Below, piece after piece: positions 25,932 through 53,960 of a stretch of 64,000 bases of DNA. The stretch covers positions 1,952,393 through 2,016,392 of the forward strand of contig NW_024735554.1 of assembly GCF_018991925.1 (NCBI RefSeq). The letters run 5' to 3'. The notes below the pieces were generated by a model. The model saw nothing but the letters and a program-made list of their open reading frames with translations, ran no database searches and was not told where the DNA came from. Made by a program: the position numbers and the translations under genes. Source of the DNA: Homarus americanus (Eukaryota; Arthropoda; Malacostraca; Decapoda; Nephropidae). Every line of letters starts with the position of its first letter. Position 1 is the stretch's first letter.

Positions 25932-26108
25932 TCATTGTGTAATTTTACATTTTTTTGTGGACGTAAGAGTGCTATCGATTGTTGCACTGAAACACATACT
26001 GTACATCTCTTTCACTGTAAGTTCTCTGCCACATTTTGAACACTTGCACGTCCTGCCAACTCGTCCATGTTGACAAATGAACTCTTGGAGATGGTCTTCA
26101 TCCTCCAT
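25932..26108 (-). CDS. Short hypothetical frame with a CxxC motif
   Basis: From the ATG at 26108 the - strand reads MEDEDHLQEFICQHGRVGRT, then CKCSKCGRELTVKEMYSMCF, to a stop at 25932: 58 codons. The CxCxxCG cluster resembles a zinc ribbon start, and the charged opening looks protein-like. An alternative view is the first exon of a gene diverging from WDR24, or an N-terminal remnant of a transposase. No continuation was found, and the duplicate copy carries a frameshift. Low confidence. Confidence 0.2.
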   Translation of the reverse strand: MEDEDHLQEFICQHGRVGRTCKCSKCGRELTVKEMYSMCFSATIDSTLTSTKKCKITQ

Positions 26109-26395
26109 AAGGACAGATAACTTGTAATATGATACCAAACATGTCATTGAAAAACAAGATGGCTAGCTTCTCCACTGTAATAATACTGTAATTTTCCATC
26201 GTGGGTTAGGTACGTTAGTAGGTTGTTTTGTTGGTTCATTTTTAGTGCTAAACTAATACATTAAGGTAATACTGTATTAATGTATTATTGTCGTACCTGT
26301 AGATGGAAAATTGCAAATACCTACGACTGTACTGGTATATTACTCGTACTGTGAGTGTCATAAATATAGTTCTTTTTTTAGATCTTATTATTATC

Positions 26396-26450
26396 AGTAC
26401 AGTATTATTATTATTATTATTACTGTATTATTATTATTATTATTATTAAC
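26396..26450. repeat. (ATT)n microsatellite upstream of WDR24
   Basis: Two runs of ATT trinucleotides interrupted by TACTGTATT, directly upstream of the first WDR24 exon. Confidence 0.9.
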
Positions 26451-26563
26451 CCAAGAAAGAATAAATGTATCATCATTGTTTATAGGAAGTTGTAAAGTTC
26501 CAGGAAAATATCTTTAATTAATATTCACTTTATATCCAGGTGTTTTTTTATGACCAAAGCAGA

Positions 26564-42145
<15,582 letters not shown>

Positions 42146-42528
42146 TATTTGTATTTATTCATTCTGTTAATGTGTATGTGGTCTTATTTTCATCTTATAG
42201 CCTTTTATTTACTTACACTGTACAGTACTGTAAATACACCTTGAGTTTGCATCTGAATTTAAGTATTTTGAGTAAGGATGCAATATAATGGTGTTACTTT
42301 TAAACACAAATATGTTTAGATATTTTCAACATATTGAAAGAAAACTGTGACATGCCCCTCATAGATGTGAGATATAGTTGTTAGATAGAACACAGATTAT
42401 AAAATGAATATCTTAGCAACAATTTGTATTGATAATTGTTGTTACTGTATATAGTTATTAATGTACTTACAAATTATGAGAAAATCCATGTGACCTTTTT
42501 ATATTAAAATATTTGTGTTATATCTTTT

Positions 42529-42534
42529 AATAAA
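42529..42534 (+). terminator. WDR24 poly(A) signal
   Basis: AATAAA lies 384 bases after the WDR24 stop, giving a plausible 3' UTR of about 400 bases. Confidence 0.6.
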
Positions 42535-42559
42535 TTGTATATACTGATTATTTTCACCT

Positions 42560-44049
42560 ATAGTAATGAACATGTCTTCCATCATAATCCGAGAGGCAAC
42601 TTATAGCCCTGCTGGTGGGTAGTGAGGAGATCTACTGAGACGTGACATGTTTCTGTGAGTGCTAAATGTTAGTCTGCAATTTTAAAAACAGGGAGGAGAA
42701 ATCTGGCCTAATATGATGCTTATTGCAGTCAAACATGTACATATCATATTGTGGAGTCGTATGTCATAGCAAGGGTTAATCATTATGCCAAAAAGTTAAA
42801 AGAGAAAGTAAGGTACACTGTAGTAGCCTTTGGGTTATTTTACGAGATAGAGACCGAGAATGCTGTGATATATCATTCAATACTGTAAGGGTTAAGGACC
42901 TGAGGCCCCAAATATCACCAAACAAAAACTTAAAAAGGTTTATTTACTTACAAATCACAAAAAGAAATTTACACTTGGTACACATTGGAAAAATAATGAC
43001 AATTGTACAAAACAAAAGAAAATTGCAAAAATTAAAATCTACCCAATATATCACAGCCTTGTTGCTCTTCTGACCAAAACCAACAACCCACAGTTGCTGG
43101 TAACACTGGACAGTTTTGGTACATTAACCAGCAACTTTAGGAAATATTTTATAGAAGATAACACCTTCTTGAACCTTCTCAGCTGCCAGGCTGGTGACGC
43201 CACTAACATAAACAGTCTCTGCTTGGCAGCTCTTTTCATTACCACGTTTCTGAATTGGATCGGTGATAAAAATCTCTTCAGGTATTTTAAAGCATTTTGT
43301 GCCCCCTATTAAACATGAGCAAGAAAGCAGGTGATGGTAGTGTTGGCTCAAAAGCCAAGAGAGGGTGACCTGATGATTTAGGCACTTTGCTCCATATCTG
43401 AGTAAAAACTCAGACAACAACATTGGCTGTGTTCTCAATTGGTGAGTAGAACTTTTGTTTTACATTCACAAACATTAATTGAAACATATATATTTACTTC
43501 TGCAATAAATAGTAATAAGTGTTGCTTTCATATTTTACGTGAGAGAAATAACACAATGTTTGCATGTGTGCTGCGACGCATTAATTTCTTTCTTTACCAT
43601 AAGTGTTTACTTCTATTGTTCCAGTTACACTAAATAAATATAAATTAAAACATACATATTCTTTTTTATTAATTTTACTACAGTTAGAGCTCATATATTA
43701 TCATACCTTGTACAAGTAATTCATCATGGTAAGCAAGTTACCAAATATTGGTGTAAAACTATTTGTCATGGGCAAGATATTCTCAATATCTTGCAAAGTG
43801 TTCATCACAATGTCACTGAACACTTGGTTTGAGGTAGACAATTGTGATCATAAGCAAGACCTGGCAACATCTCATGCCAAGTCCTCATCATTCCTGTGAA
43901 GATATTGTGACACATACAGCTGATTGACAAGTAAATCGCACTGTAGTAAAGTGTACCTGTACATATTGGTGGGTATAGGTTTATAATCCTGTTTAATTTC
44001 TTCTAATCAACTGTAATGCAATATCTATGTATTGTGCATAGTCTGCATT
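42560..44049. other. Intergenic DNA between WDR24 and the repeat block
   Basis: No gene is supported. Open frames on both strands at 43051-43438 are unusually long for this composition, but they overlap each other and match nothing I recognise. Confidence 0.4.
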
Positions 44050-44565
44050 TACGCTGCCAATTGAACTCGTGGAGGTCCGCTGCGAAACTTAGAAAACGCC
44101 AAACAAAATAACAGAGCATATGGGATTAATTGAATAGAGACTGGGCCGCACCCTAAACTCCAGTTTTTCCGACACAATACCTAATGCTTGTAGTAAAAAT
44201 AGTATCTTAATTTTATGATGGTATGCACACACAATTAATATTTAAGAGAAATATCAATAATATTAGGGTTTTTTAACACTTACGCTAGTAGAAAAGATGG
44301 CTGGGCAATTAAGGGATGGGGGTAGGTTCCGAGGCAGAGGGCAGATTATTGGCTCTCACCCATCACTTGTATCATCAATTGTATCAATTATCCACCACAG
44401 AGGCTTGCAGGCCTCTTGTCAAACCCCTCAAAGTCCATATAAGTCCATATCCTCACTATCACTGACTTGGCCGGTTGTGGGTGGCGGTGAAGAACTCGTA
44501 ATGTTTTTGATGACTGGGCTTACCTTTTAGGCGCGACTGCCCGCGGCCGCTTCCCCGTAAATGAT
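44050..44565. mobile_element. Tigger/pogo-like TIR element (copy D), inverted
   Basis: In reverse orientation to copies A and B it carries the shared block (GGGATTAATTGAATAGAGAC, CTAAACTCCAG, TCTTAATTTTATGATGGTAT) and the copy A segment with AAAGTCCATATAAGTCC. Termini are degraded and no clean target duplication remains. Confidence 0.65.
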
Positions 44566-46107
44566 GAAATTTACCACATAATTAAAACATTTCATTCTGC
44601 AAGGCACCGCCAGAAATGACCAAACGCTGTGAAAAAACTCACAGAAATCCAGACTATACTGTACATGTATTGATTTCTTCTGGATCATCTGTTATCAACT
44701 CTCTCTTCTCAATATTTTCTATGTATGTTTCTAAAGAAAGGAAGGGTCTTCTTGGACTCGTCATCATTTTATTATCCATTAACTACCAAAACTTCATACA
44801 CAGGAAAGTTGGACTTGTATTTTTTTTATTATAAACTTATTTTTCAAAAATCGGAGGATGTAGAGATTCTCTCTTAAAATCTCCCCATCCTCCTGATTTT
44901 AAGAGAATCTGAAGAATTTTGATTCTCTCTTCAGTAAGGACTTGTGAAAAAGATGAGGAACATGTAATATACAAGCAGAAAACCTTTTAGTTTTCACCAA
45001 AATAAATATACTGTGAACACTTTGCATTTTATGTCATTTGACGGAAAGAAATTCTAAAATGATCTTACTGAGGACTTAACAGTAACACTTTCATATTGAG
45101 TTTTGCTATAATAAACTTATTACTTTCAACTTCTTAGTTGCATCAAAACTTTCCATTTAAATGTAAATTTTTCACACTACTGTTTCTTATATTGGTTATA
45201 ACAAATTTCTTTACTGTTTATTTACAGTGAGATTTACTTTATCCCTGAGGAGGTAACTGACCCTAGGAGCACCATTTGCTGTGTCTCGAAGTCAGCGCTA
45301 GCTCGTTTAGGGTTCCTCTTTTAAGGGTTTGGAATTCCTCATGCAGGAAGTGCCAAACCTAGGACAAGAGAGTCAGTCCTGAACTTGGTTAGCCTTTTTT
45401 TTATCCTTTTAGCTGGGGTCAGGAGGTTTTCTTCCAAGAGGTAAATGGCTTTTTGACCAGCATGCTTGTTTGTCCAGTGGTTCCAGGAGTCAGAATCCTC
45501 TTTTGGGAGAGAATCCTTGGTTCTTGACCTGGTATCAGCTAGGTTCAGGGACTCATTGTTTTTTTTCTTATCATTGCCCTCCTCCCTTTATCAACTGGAA
45601 TGGACATTGTGAAGTCCAGGATAAACAATGGATGAAATAGATCAAAGATTTGTATGTACTTGTATTTAATGATTTATTATGAACATAATGATATTGTATT
45701 ATTTTTCTTCGTAGTCATCTATAGTCACTCACGGTCGTAACAATTGATTAGATGCTTTCAGCAAAGAAAACTCTTTAAAACATTGGGAACATGTGTAACC
45801 ATAGTATGAACAATGGTAAATAAAACATGTGTAACCATAGTCTGAACAATGGTAAATAATCTTAAATTGTTGGAGACCCAAGTTAATGTGATAACTTACT
45901 TAACAGTACATCAGGGATTTCATTTAACGCCATAGTTGATCTTACTTGTGTTCATTATAGTAGAAAAATCCTTTCTACTTTTCAGAAAAGTAGAAAACTT
46001 TTTTCTGCCTTTACAAGAAGTACATAATTTACTTGGGAGCTGCTGTTAACATTTCCAAATACAGTATGTATGATTAAAAATTTCCAAAATTCCATTTTGG
46101 TTGTATT
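44566..46107. other. Intergenic DNA, nothing supported
   Basis: AT-rich. The stretch 45230-45600 is less AT-rich and may be an old repeat, but no protein match is visible. Confidence 0.35.
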
Positions 46108-46112
46108 ACCCT

Positions 46113-46588
46113 TGTAGTGGAATTCCTCCCTACAAATGCTGCTTGTCGCTGCCTAGCCGAATTCCCCACTACACCCCCAGTGTATGCCTCGCGGGTCGAG
46201 GTCAACCAGCCGCTTATTATTACCACGAGCCGGGTCAACTGCTAAGCCACGCCTTACCCCTCGCTATTTAAGACCTGACCTCGTGGTGATCTCTCTCCTT
46301 TCTACCTACAGCCCAGCCAGCAACACCTCCTCCTCCTCCCGCTGCCTGGCGCCCTCGCTCCTCCTCCTCAAGCTTGGGCGTCCTCTCCCGCTGGTGAGCA
46401 CATGGCGCACTCCACGAAGGTCCTTCTTCTGAGCCGCCCTCACCAACCAGCCTTCTCTACACGCTTGTAACCATGCTGCCTTCCCAGCACCAAGCTGCAT
46501 TGTACATCCAATACAACATGTATATAGAGAGCACATTGTGAGTTTCTCCATTCCATCCTGAGTGTGAACCAACATCTCAAACCCTACA
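46113..46588 (+). mobile_element. Solo LTR of the TRIM family
   Basis: A single LTR of about 476 bp starts TGTAGTGGAATTCC, has a CTATTTAAGACC promoter-like box, and ends CCCTACA. It is flanked by a 5-bp target duplication ACCCT (46108-46112 and 46589-46593), showing insertion followed by LTR-LTR recombination. It lies only 35 bases from the satellite array. Confidence 0.85.
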
Positions 46589-46622
46589 ACCCTTTTTGAT
46601 TAATTGACTATATTCTATGAAA

Positions 46623-49600
46623 AAATTTCCATTTTCTATGACGGATGCACAGAAGAAAATGGAAATTTTTTCCATTTTCTATGATGCATCAAAAGAAAGT
46701 AGATTATCGACATTTCTAGAAGTAGATTGTAGTGGATTTCTCCCTACAAACGCTTCTTTTGTCGCTGAGTAGCCTAATCCCACCACCCCCAGTGTGCTCG
46801 CGGGTCAAGGGTCACCAGCCTATTACACGGAGCCGGGGTCAACTACTAAGCCACGCCTCTAACCCCCGGGCCTATTTAAGACTCCGGGACCCCGTGGTGA
46901 CCTGGTTCTTTTCTACCTTCAACAACCAGCCAGCAACACCTCCCCTGCCTGCCTGGTGGTCCGCCCTGCCGGGCGAAGCATGGCTTGCACTCCACAAGCT
47001 GGTCCTCCTCTGGAGCATCTCCCTTTCACCACAACCAGCCTTCTACACACGCTTTTGTAACCATGCTGCCTTCCCAGCACCAAGCTGCATTGTACATCCA
47101 ATACAAATATGTATAGAGAGCACATTGTGAGTTTCCTTTTCTCCAATCCCATCCTGAGTGTGAACCAAATATCCTGAACCCCACAAATGCACTTCCGACT
47201 CAAGACTCACGTGATGGAGGAGAAATCCTCGATTACGCTCCCAGTCTTCAAGCAACATGGAAGCACTGGCTAATCCACCCAGAAGCAGCACTCATCGGCT
47301 CTACAGCTACTGTCTCTACACCGTAAGAGGTTAGGACACCCTAGAGCAGCTCTGCTACTCTAAGCAGACAGTCGCCTCCCTCTTCCGGAACACCCTGTGC
47401 ACACCCGGCCCTGCTCCTCACAGACGCCTAATTCCCCGCCCAGTAACCCCCGCCGCCCTGATGCGCTCTGTTCCTGAGTGCGACCCACACACCCCTTTTC
47501 TCCCTCAGGTACTCCCTGCTACTGTCCTGCTCCCTCAAGCTGCTGTCACCGACCCAGCTGCTGTCATCAGCTCTCATCCGCTGCTGACGCAGCCCCCTGC
47601 TCCTGACCCAGGCTCCACACACCCCAGCAGGCGCATCTGGCTTACCTCCTGTACCTGCTGTGAGGGAAGAACAAAATTCATCACCCACACACTCTTTTTC
47701 CCTCTCTTCTCCCACAGATAGTGTGTATATAGACAGTTGTATCCAGCGATCGGCCTATCCACGCCATCACTGCCTCTGGCCTCACATGTACTATGCAACC
47801 TCAAGCAGACAAAGTCTCTACAATCACTTGGAGGGAAGGGGGGGGAGTATTGTAGTGGATTTCTCCCCACAAACTTGCTTGTCGCTGAGCAGTCGCACTC
47901 CCACCAATTCCCCAGTGTATGCCTGCGGGTTCAGGTCAACCAGCGCCATATTAGTCACAGAGCCGGGGTCAACTACTAAGCCACGCCCCCTCGCTATTTA
48001 AGACCTGACCCGTGGTGACCTGTCTCTCTTTCTACCTCACCACCAGCCAGCAACACCTCCCTGCCTGGTGGTCCTCTCAGCCTGCCAGCGCAGCATGTAT
48101 GCACCCACAAGCTGGTCCCCTCTGAGCACTCCCTACCAACCAGCCTTCTTACTCAACGCTTTGTAACCATAAAAGCTGCCTTCCCAGCACCAAGCTGCAT
48201 TGTACATCCAATACAACATGTACATAGAGAGCACATTGTGAGTTTCTTTCTCCAACCCATCCTGAGTGTGAACCAAATATCCTGAACCCCACAAGATTAT
48301 CAACTTTTGGGAAATATTACCCACTCTCCTGAAGTATTCTTCATAGAAAGTACAGAAAATTTGTATCACAGAAAAGGGAAATATCTACTTTCTGGGTAAG
48401 TTGGTTATCTACTTAATAGAAAACAGGAAATTTGTATCATAGAAAATGGGGAATATCTACTTCCAGGGAAAGTTGGTTATCTACTTTCCTTAGAAAGTAG
48501 ACATCTACTTTTCGGGAAAGTAGATTATCGACTTTTTGGGGAAGTAGATTATCGATCTTGGAAAATAGCACTACCTTCCGGCGCAGATTATCATAGAAAG
48601 TGGAAACAACACAGAAAAATGTAAAAGACTGTACTTTTCAAAGTTGGTATCTACTTATCAAGTAGAAAAAACGGAAAATTGTATCATTGAAATGTAAAAT
48701 ATCTACTTTCCGAAAGTTGGTTATCTACTTTCCCGAAAAAGTAGATAGATTTTCTACTTTTCGAAAGTAGATTATCGACTTTTCGGGGAAGTAGATTTCG
48801 AATTTTGGGGAATATTACCTAATTTTTATAAGTAGATTATCATAGAAAACGGAAATTTGTATCATAAAAATGGGAAATATCTACTTTCCGAGTTATTTTC
48901 CCGAAAAAGTAGATAGATTTTCTACTTTTCGGGAAAGTAGATTATCGACTTTTCGGGAAGTAGATTTTCGAATTCTTGGGGAATATTTACCTAATTTTGC
49001 TAAGAAATATCATAGAAAAAACGGGAAATTTGTATCATAAAAAAATGGGAAATATCTACTTTCCGGGAAAGTTGGTTATCTGAGCTTCCTCCTGAAAAGT
49101 AGATTATCTACTTTTCGAAAGTAGATTATCGACTTTCTTCGGGGAATTAGATTTCTGAATTTTGGGGAATATTACCTAATTTTAAGAAGTAGATTATCAT
49201 AGAAACGGAAATTACTCATAAAAATGTGGGAAATATCTTTACTTCCGAAAGTTGTTGTCTACTTTCCTGAAAAGTAGATTGATCAATTTTTCAAAAGCAG
49301 ATTATCGAATTTTCGAAGCGGATTTAACCCTTGTGAATATTACCTAATTTCGCGAAGTAGATTATCATAGAAAACGGGAACTGTACTATAAAAAATGTTA
49401 TTCACGGGAAGGAAGGTCACTTCCGAAAAGTAGATAGATTTTTCTACTTTTCGGGAAAGTAGACATCGACTTTTCGTGGCAGACTTAAATCTGTGGGAAT
49501 ATTAATTAATTATGAAGTAGATTATCATAAACGTGAAATTGTATCATAAAAATGGAAATATCTACTTTCCGAAAGTTGGTTATTCATTTTCCGAAAAGTG

Positions 49601-52600
49601 GTATTTCATCTTAATTTTTCGGGAAAAGTAGATTATCGACTTTTCGGGGAAGTAGATTTTCGAATTTTGGGGAATATTACCCTAATTTCATAGATCATAG
49701 AAAACGGGAAATTTGTATCATAAAAATGGAAATATCTACTTCCGAAAGTTGGTTGTCTACTTTCCCGAAAAGTAGATAGATTTTCTACTTTTCGGGAAAG
49801 TAGATTATCGACTTCGGGGAAGTAGATTTCGAATTTTTGGGGAATATTAGCCTACCTACCTTTATGAAGTAGATTATCATAGAAACGGGAAATTTGTATC
49901 ATAAAAATGGGAAATATCTACTTTCCGAAAGTTGGTTATCTACTTTCCCGAAAAGTAGATAGATTTTCTACTTTTCGGGAAAGTAGATTATCGACTCTTT
50001 TCGGGGAAGTAGATTTTCGAATTTTGGGGAATATTACCTACTCTTTTGCGAAGTAGATTTCATCATAGAAAAACGGGAAATTTGTATCATAAAAATGGGA
50101 AATATCTACTTTCCGAAAGTTACATTCTGAAAGTACTATCTACTTTTCGAAAGTAGACATCGACTTTTCGGGGAAGTAGATTTTCGAATTTTGGGGAATA
50201 TTAATTTTCGAAGTAGATTTCATACAATGCAGAAATTTGTATCACAGAAAATGGGAAATATCTACTTTCTGGGAAAGTTGGTTATCTATTTATCATAGAA
50301 AACGGGATATTTGTATCATTGAAAATGAAATATCTACTTTCCGGAAAGTTGGTTATCTACTTTCTGAAAAGTAGATTATCTACTTTTTGAAAAGTAGATT
50401 ATCGACTTTTGGGGAAGTAGATTATCGATTTGAAAAGTAGAGTCTACTTTTCGGGAAAGTAGATAACCAACTTTCCCGGAAAGTATATATTTCCCATTTT
50501 TTATGACACAAATTTCCCGTTTTCTATGATAATCTGCTTCGCAAAATTAGGTAATATTTCCCCCAAAATTCGAAACTCTACTTCCCCGAAAAGTCGATAT
50601 TCTACTTTCTCGAAAAGTAGAAAATGTATCTACTTTTCGGGAAAGTAGATAACCAACTTTCCCGGAAAGTAGATATTTCCCAGTTTTTATGACACAAATT
50701 TCCCGTTTTCTATGATAATCTACTTCGCAAAATTAGATAATATTTCCCCCAAAATTCGAAAATCTACTTCCCCGAAAAGTCGATAATCTACTTTTTGAAA
50801 AAGTGAAAATGTATCACTTTTCAGGAAAGTAGACTCTTCAACTTTCCTGGAAAGTAGATATTTCCCATTTTTTATTATACAAATTTCCCGTTTTCTATGA
50901 TAATCTACTTCCTAAAATTAGGTAATATTTGCCCGAAAATACGAAAATCTACTTTCCCAAAAAGTCGATAATCTACTTTCCGGAAAATTAGAAAATCTAT
51001 CTACTTTTCGGGGAAGTAGATAACTGCTCCCGGAAAATGAATGTTTCCCATTTTTTATGATGCAAATTTCACGTTTTCTATGATAATCTACTTCGCAAAA
51101 TTAGGTAATATTTCCCCCAAAATTCGAAAATCTACTTCCCCGAAAAGTCGATAATCTACTTTCTCGAAAAGTAGAAAATCTATCTACTATTCGGGAAAGT
51201 ATATAACCAACTTTCCCGGAAAGTAGATATTTCCCATTTTTTATGATACAAATTTCCCGTTTTCTGCTGATTGTATCTGCTTCATAGAATTAGGTAATAT
51301 TTCCCCAAAATTCGAAAATCTGCTTTTAGTCGATAATCTACTTTCCCGAAAAGTAGAAAATTTATCTACTTTCCGGGAAAGTAGATAACCAACTTTCCCG
51401 GAAAGTAGATATTTCCCATTTATTATGATACAAATTTCCCGTTTTCTATGATAATCTACTTCGCAAAATTAGGTAATATTTCCCCCAAAATTCGAAAATC
51501 TACTTCCCCGAAAAGTCGATAATCTACTTTCCCGAAAAGTAGAAAATCTATCTACTTTTCGGGAAAGTAGATAAACAACTTTCCCGGAAAGTAGATATTT
51601 CCCATTTTTTATGATACAAATTTCCCGTTTCTATGATAATCTACTTCGCAAAATTAGGTAATATTTCCCCAAAATTCGAAAATCTACTTTCCCAAAAAGT
51701 CGATAATCTACTTTCCCGAAAAGTAGAAAATCTATCTACTTTTCGGGAAAGTAGATAACCAACTTGCCCGGAAAGTAGATATTTCCCATTTTTTATGATA
51801 CAAATTTCCCGTTTTCTATGATTATCTACTTCGCAAAATTACGTAATATTTCCCCCAAAATTCGAAAATCTACTTCCCCGAAAAGTCGATAATCTACTTT
51901 CCCGAAAAGTAGAAAATCTATCTACTTTTCGGGAAAGTAGATAACCAACTTTCCCGGAAAGTAGATATTTCCCATTTTTTATGATACAAATTTCCCGTTT
52001 TCTATGATAATCTACTTCGCAAAATTAGGTAATATTTCCCCCAGAATTTGAAAATCTACTTCCCCGAAAAGTCGATAATCTACTTTCCGAAAAGTAGAAA
52101 ATCTATCTACTTTTCGGGAAAGTAGATAACCAACTTTCCCGGAAAGTAGATATTTCCCATTTTTTATGATACAAATTTCCCGTTTTCTATGATTATCTAC
52201 GCAAAATTACGTAATATTTCCCCCAAAATTCGAAAATCTACTTCCCCGAAAAGTCGATAATCTACTTTCCCGAAAAGTAGAAAATCTATCTACTTTTCAT
52301 GAAAGTAGATAACCAACTTTCCCGGAAAGTAGATATTTCCCGTTTTTTATGATACAAATTTCCCGTTTTCTATGATAATCTACTTCGCAAAATTACGTAA
52401 TATTTCCCCCAAAATTCGAAAATCTACTTCCCCGAAAAGTGAATAATCTACTTTCCCGAAAAGTAGAAAATCTATCTACTTTTCGGTAAAGTAGATAACC
52501 AACTTTCCCGGAAAGTAGATATTTCCCATTTTTTTTTATACAAATTTCCCGTTTTCTATGATAATCTACTTCGCAAAATTAGGTAATATTTCCCCCAAAA

Positions 52601-53684
52601 TTCGAAAATCTACTTCCCCGAAAAGTCAATAATCTACTTTCCCGAAAAGTAGAAAATCTATCTACTTTTCGGGAAAGTAGATAACCAACTTTCCCGGAAA
52701 GTAGATATTTCCCACTTTTTATGATACAAATTTTCCGTTTTCTATGATAATCTACTTCGCAACATTAGGTAATATTTTCCCCAAAATTCGAAAATCTACT
52801 TCCCCGAAAAGTCGATAATCTACTTTCTCGAAAAGTAGAAAATCTATCTACTTTTCGGGAAAGTAGATAACCAACTTTCCCGGAAAGTATATATTTCCCG
52901 TTTTTTATGATACAAATTTCCCGTTTTCTATGATAATCTACTTCGCAAAATTAGGGAATATTTCCCCCCAAATTCGAAAATCTACTTCCCCGAAAAGTCG
53001 ATAATCTACTTTCCCCGAAAAGTAGATAATTCACTTTCGGGAAAGTAGATAACCAACTTTCCCGGAAAGTAGATATTTCCCATTTTTTATGATACAAATT
53101 TCCCGTTTTCTATGATAATCTACTTCGCAAAATTAGGTAATATTCCCCCCAAAATTCGAAAATCTACTTCCCCGAAAAGTCGATAATCTACTTTCCCGAA
53201 AAGTAGAAAATCTATCTACTTTTCGGGAAAGTAGATAACCAACTTTCCCGGAAAGTAGATATTTCCCATTTTTTATGATACAAATTTCCCGCTTTCTATG
53301 GTAATCTACTTCGGAAAATTAGGTAATATTACCCCAAAAGTCGATAATCTACTTCCCTGAAAAGTCGATAATCTACTTTCCCGAAAAGTAGATAATCTAC
53401 TTTTCAGGAAAGTAGATAACCAACTTTCCCGGAAAGTAGATATTTCCCATTTTCAATGATACAATTTTCCCGTTTTCTATGATAAGTAGATAACGAACTT
53501 ACCCAGAAAGTAGATATTTCACATTTTCTGTGATACAAATTTCCTGCTTTCTATGATAATCTACTTCGGAAAATTGGGTAATATTTCCCAAAAAGTCGAT
53601 AATCTACTTTCTTTGATGCATCATAGAAAATGGAAAAAAATTTCCATTTTCTTTTATGCATCCATCATAGAAAATGGGAAATTT
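46623..53684. repeat. Head-to-head inverted array of a ~186-bp satellite
   Basis: The left arm (46623-46727 and 48294 to about 50441) carries the monomer in one orientation and the right arm (about 50441-53684) in the opposite one. Spacing between successive AACCAACTTTCCCGG motifs in the right arm is 184-186 bases. Each monomer contains several short dyads, such as CTACTTTTCGGGAAAGTAG and ACTTTCCCGGAAAGT, plus TTTCCCATTTTTTATGATAC and GGTAATATTTCCCCC. The outer edges of both arms are matching inverted sequence (TTTCCATTTTCTATGATGCA), so this is one symmetrical structure. The left arm without the inserted LTR element is about 2.27 kb against 3.25 kb and has many small deletions; the right arm is very homogeneous. 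Confidence 0.92.
46728..48293 (+). mobile_element. TRIM-like LTR retrotransposon inserted in the satellite
   Basis: LTRs at 46728-47185 and 47851-48293 (TGTAGTGG to CCCACA) flank a 665-bp interior with no gag or pol. A polypurine tract (GGAGGGAAGGGGGGGGAG, 47830-47847) precedes the 3' LTR. The 4-bp target duplication AGAT (46724-46727 and 48294-48297) and the satellite sequence resuming on both sides show insertion into the array after the array formed. It is the same family as 22955-24523 and the solo LTR at 46113. Open frames over it on both strands are not shared between copies. Confidence 0.88.
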
Positions 53685-53960
53685 CTCCTCATGGATAATG
53701 CCCCTGGTCATGACCCTCAACTTGCCAGCACTTTGGAGGCTAGATTTGACTGTCAAAGTGTTGTTTTTGCCTCCCAACACTACATCAATTATACAGCCAA
53801 TGGACCAGAATGTGATCAGCAACTTCAAGAAGCTTTACATGAAGTAAATGTTCAGGAGGCATTATCAGGCAACTTCCACTGATCCTGAACTAACACTGGT
53901 ACAGTTCTGGAAGACATAATTCAACATCCTGGAGTACATTTGACTGGATCAGTTTTTAAG
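53685..53960 (+). pseudogene. Tigger/pogo (DDE) transposase relic
   Basis: The frame reads LLMDNAPGHDPQLASTLEAR, containing the second catalytic Asp region of Tigger-type transposases. After a one-base frameshift near 53770 it continues PPNTTSIIQPMDQNVISNFK, the best conserved block of the family, then a stop. A decayed FWKT..FNIL segment follows near 53905-53930. The N-terminal DNA-binding part and first catalytic Asp are missing; the satellite arm ends exactly where the relic begins. Confidence 0.85.

Noticed and set aside
43051..43438. Overlapping open frames on both strands near 43.2 kb
   Set aside because: They are antiparallel shadows without recognisable domains or splice context; I could not choose a strand.
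46184..48001. Pro/Ser/Thr-rich open frames in the LTR elements
   Set aside because: They arise from C-rich LTR and interior sequence, differ between copies and resemble no gag or pol domain.
48294..53684. CRISPR-like array
   Set aside because: The repeats are continuous 186-bp satellite monomers without unique spacers, in a eukaryotic genome.
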